Shown here one piece after another: positions 61,413-64,000 of a stretch of DNA of 64,000 nucleotides; position 1 is the stretch's first letter; each line of letters begins with the position of its first letter. The notes below the pieces were generated by a model. It was not told where the DNA came from and did not search any database. It saw only the letters and a program-made list of their open reading frames with translations. The stretch covers positions 269,178-333,177 of the forward strand of contig BCJU01000001.1 of assembly GCA_001600355.1 (NCBI GenBank), in the 5' to 3' direction. Source of the DNA: Meira nashicola. Lineage: Eukaryota > Basidiomycota > Exobasidiomycetes > Exobasidiales > Brachybasidiaceae. A program made the position numbers and the translations under genes.

Positions 61413-63356
61413 ATGTCTTTCCGAGAAGGTGGCAGTGGTAGGAATCTCTCCACCTCAAGATCACCTTCGCCCGATCCTGATTTGGTCAAATTTTTGAAAG
61501 ATCAAAATGCAACAACTACTTCAAGTACAGAAGAGGCTTATCATCGTAAATTACGAATTGCAGCAGGCGGTGTAAGTCATGCAAAGAATCGTGTTCAACG
61601 TGAAAGAGAGGAAGCAGAAAGGAGAAAGAAAGAAGAAGAAGAATATGCTGCTGTTGCTTATCGAGAATTCGTAGAGGATATGCAAGTCGATGGAAGAAGT
61701 CGAGGCGGTAGAAGGGATGGAGACACAACAAAAGAAAGAAGTAAGACAAAGGAACGATCTACGGGCTTTGTTCGAGCGGGAGGTTCAGCATACACTCCTG
61801 ATAGTGTCAAACATAAAAATCAAGGACGAAATAGCTCATCAATCCTAGCATCTCATAGCAAGAGTATCGAACGGGACCAAGCATTCAATGTGGAAGAAGA
61901 TGAAACAGGACTTGACAAGGTACAAAGCACAGAGAAAGATATGCCACCCAAACGCAAAGGAGCAATGCAGAACTTTCTTGGAGAATTGCAACGAGATCAA
62001 GCCCGAAGAGAAGAAAGATTGCGATCTCGCATATCGGAGAAGGATTCAATCTCTTCACTCCTTGCTCGTGAGACTGGAAGGGACGGTGCAAGAGAAACGC
62101 ATGATCCCAATTCCACGAATGTTTGTATCTTGAACTTACCAGGATATGTGAGCGAACAAACTCTAGGCGAGTATTTTAGTTATTTTGGTGATATTGCAAG
62201 TGTGAAGATTATGTGGCCAAAAATGGAAGATGCACGCATGGTAATGACATCAAACGGTGTGTCTGCTCGTGAAACGAAGCATGAAGGAGCTACAGGATTT
62301 GTCAATTTCATGTACAAGTCAGATGCAGAGCATGCTTATAAACAGATAGAAGGATCTCAATGGAGAGGCTGCTTGCTACGAACAGGATGGGGGAAATCTC
62401 TTTCCCGGCCATTCGAGCCCATGTTCTTCAAGTCTAATCGTAGTAAGAAGGATTTTGAAAGTGAACAAAAGTCAAACGAGCCAATCGAACATTCTACTTC
62501 AACTGCAATACGTTTCAAAAGATCACGCAGCCCTGGATCTATTCCGCATCGTCGAAAAAGGCCACAAGAGTCATTTTCTCAAAAAAGTAGGTTTGACGAC
62601 GATGGCTATGCTTCATTCTACAGTACCGACTCTGAAGAAGAAAGTGAGAGAGAGAATCTACAAAAACAAACAGAAGTATTTGGCGAAGCCGCTCGAGCAA
62701 GATTTGATGCAATGTTACGCAGCTTGACAGGACGTCGAGAGCGCATTGCCAGAGTGATGTTATTTGCATTGGAATATGCACATTGTGCAAAAGAGATTAC
62801 TGATCGCTTGATTCAATCACTTTTGGTTCCTTCTACGCCACTGCCGCGTAAATTGGCTCGACTACATGCTATCTCGGATATTCTACACAATTGTTCAGCT
62901 CCCGCAAGTAGTGCTTGGAGATATAGATCTCTATTTGAATCTAGAATGGAAAAAGTTTTTCTACATTGGGGCGATATTTCCAACGCATTTCAAGGAAGGA
63001 TCAAACGAGAAGCTTGCAAGGATATGCTAAGACAATTATTGAATGTTTGGGAGACATGGTTGATCTTCGACGTGAAGCAAATAGAGAATTGGCGGGAAAA
63101 TGTGGAGAGAGGAAGCGTTACTTCGATGAATGCAGCCACAGCCCTAAAAGATGATGATGGTGATGATCATGAGTCAATAGAAGACATTGACGGGGAAGAT
63201 ATTGATGGGGAGAATATTGATGGGGAGGATATTGATGGGGAGGATATTGATGGAGAGGATATTGATGGAGAGGATATTGATGGAGAGGATATTGATGGNG
63301 AGGATATTGATGGAGAGGATATTGATGGAGAGGATATTGATGGAGAGGATATGTAG
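61413..63356 (+). CDS. SR140/U2SURP-like splicing factor without a visible SURP motif
   Basis: A U2 snRNP-associated protein candidate of 647 residues from the ATG at 61413, intronless. Domain order: a charged N-terminal helix (KNRVQREREEAERRKKEEEE), an SR140-like FVRAGGSAYTP segment, then an RRM from about residue 235 (NVCILNLPGYVSEQTLGEYF). The W/K-rich segment WGKSLSRPFEPMFF follows, then a CID-like helical domain from about 430 (ERIARVMLFALEYAHCAKEI onward). In animal SR140 a SURP motif sits between RRM and CID. I see none here, and that stretch is only about 100 residues of Ser/Arg/Glu-rich sequence. The C terminus is an 11-unit EDIDG repeat with one ambiguous base, which does not change the amino acid. 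Confidence 0.85.
   Translation: MSFREGGSGRNLSTSRSPSPDPDLVKFLKDQNATTTSSTEEAYHRKLRIAAGGVSHAKNRVQREREEAERRKKEEEEYAAVAYREFVEDMQVDGRSRGGRRDGDTTKERSKTKERSTGFVRAGGSAYTPDSVKHKNQGRNSSSILASHSKSIERDQAFNVEEDETGLDKVQSTEKDMPPKRKGAMQNFLGELQRDQARREERLRSRISEKDSISSLLARETGRDGARETHDPNSTNVCILNLPGYVSEQTLGEYFSYFGDIASVKIMWPKMEDARMVMTSNGVSARETKHEGATGFVNFMYKSDAEHAYKQIEGSQWRGCLLRTGWGKSLSRPFEPMFFKSNRSKKDFESEQKSNEPIEHSTSTAIRFKRSRSPGSIPHRRKRPQESFSQKSRFDDDGYASFYSTDSEEESERENLQKQTEVFGEAARARFDAMLRSLTGRRERIARVMLFALEYAHCAKEITDRLIQSLLVPSTPLPRKLARLHAISDILHNCSAPASSAWRYRSLFESRMEKVFLHWGDISNAFQGRIKREACKDMLRQLLNVWETWLIFDVKQIENWRENVERGSVTSMNAATALKDDDGDDHESIEDIDGEDIDGENIDGEDIDGEDIDGEDIDGEDIDGEDIDXEDIDGEDIDGEDIDGEDM
63180..63344 (+). repeat. 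15-bp tandem repeat, 11 units, in coding sequence
   Basis: Units of GAGGATATTGATGGG (with minor A/G changes) encode EDIDG. The unit length is a multiple of three, so copy changes keep the frame. An N at 63299 falls at a wobble position of a Gly codon. The near-identity of the units suggests recent expansion, and the assembled copy number may be wrong. Confidence 0.95.
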
Positions 63357-63558
63357 TACTATACCATGTTGTATTTTTATGAGCTATAATTGAATGTCGC
63401 TCAAATCTGAAAGCGTGTGGCTTGTTAGAATATTAATTTTAGCGCGTTGCATTTGATCCAAAAATCTTTTTGCAAAATTAATTTCATGTTTCTTCTCGTT
63501 CTCCATTCCTGGTCGACTACAATCGCATAGTCCCAGAGAAGTGTAAAGAATCACAAAA

Positions 63559-64000
63559 ATGACCGATTCATCTTTGATTGCTGCAACTGCTGAAGAGCAA
63601 GGAATCTTGCAATCTTTAGAGCATGCAGCAGCTCTGTTCACCAGTCCTGATCCGGCCGGAAGAAGTCAAGGAGAAGCCATCTTTTTACAATTACGACAAA
63701 GTCCAAATGCAATCGAGCACGCTTTATTTTCTCTGGAGCATTCAGGTGATCCATTCGTCCATTTTCAATGCTTGAGTGTTCTTTTGGAGCATTTGCCCAA
63801 TCTTTCTCTACGTACACCAAGCAAAAGTATCGCCTCTTTGACGACCATTCGAGACTTTCTGTATGCATCGATTGTGTCACGTTCTAATGATGCCAATCCT
63901 AATTCTTGGCCGAATTGGACAAGGTCTCGTGCCTACCAAACATTGTCTGCCGTACAATTAAGATTGTTAGGTTTAGAGCTTGAAGATGCAAAAGAGTCAC
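63559..64000 (+). CDS. Exportin/importin-beta-like protein, N-terminal part (cut by window end)
   Basis: Open from the ATG at 63559 to the window edge, 147 codons without a stop. The start resembles importin-beta family N-termini: a helix SLEHAAALFTSPDPAGRSQG, then AEAIFLQL-like GEAIFLQLRQSPNAIEHALF and FVHFQCLSVLLEHLP, as in exportin-4/RanBP17-type HEAT solenoids where FQ marks the second repeat. The segment NWTRSRAYQTLSAVQLRLLG also fits. Such proteins carry cargo through nuclear pores with Ran-GTP. With only about a tenth of the expected length visible, the exact member cannot be decided. Confidence 0.6.
   Translation, partial: MTDSSLIAATAEEQGILQSLEHAAALFTSPDPAGRSQGEAIFLQLRQSPNAIEHALFSLEHSGDPFVHFQCLSVLLEHLPNLSLRTPSKSIASLTTIRDFLYASIVSRSNDANPNSWPNWTRSRAYQTLSAVQLRLLGLELEDAKES

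Overview
The window is nuclear DNA of a fungus. The genes encode tRNA modification, Pol III, AP-1, the cleavage/polyadenylation factor Pfs2, SUMO, N-myristoyltransferase, a GID-type LisH-CTLH protein and mitochondrial translation factors. Fungal marks include a Zn2Cys6 factor, a class II aldolase and an LDB19-type arrestin. Coding DNA is AT-leaning, and most genes are intronless or carry one short GT-AG intron. The RBM26-type, SR140-like and LisH-CTLH proteins point to a basidiomycete. Low intron density makes me think of Ustilaginomycotina, but this is inference and I cannot name the species.

Layout, left to right. 1-7.6 kb: a three-RRM protein, an amino-acid permease and an intron-containing SUMO gene. 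8-17.5 kb: a protein with a C-terminal membrane segment, a homeodomain factor, mitochondrial QRI7 (t6A synthesis) and a C2H2 factor. 19.8-30.1 kb: acetyl-CoA acetyltransferase, an alpha-arrestin with two PPxY motifs, class II aldolase, an endonuclease III-type glycosylase and NMT. 31.4-40.3 kb: mitochondrial uL30, a conserved unknown, a LisH-CTLH-CRA protein, AP-1 gamma and a Rieske plus DUF455 fusion. 40.6-48 kb: a frameshifted Zn2Cys6 gene, Pfs2, a rearranged tRNA-Leu locus and the Pol III subunit RPC2. 48.4-57 kb: a seven-exon UBC7, then four consecutive genes for mitochondrial proteins (tricarboxylate carrier, acyl-CoA thioesterase, IF-2, dihydrolipoamide dehydrogenase). 57.2-64 kb: an RBM26/27-type protein, ribosomal eL20, an SR140-like splicing factor with a 15-bp tandem repeat, and the start of an exportin-like gene cut by the window edge.

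The most unusual place is 43.17-44.33 kb. A tRNA-Leu(CAA) gene with an intron is accompanied by an inverted 78-bp perfect copy of its own middle. Beside it lie joined fragments of two protein genes present intact elsewhere in the window: 330 bp of the mitochondrial carrier (about 97% identical) and about 130 bp of NMT (about 86%). This composite forms the upstream region of Pfs2, whose start codon sits in an 11-bp inverted repeat. Second in interest is the Rieske plus DUF455 fusion, in which a complete set of di-iron-type ligands is visible and the last pair comes from a separate exon.
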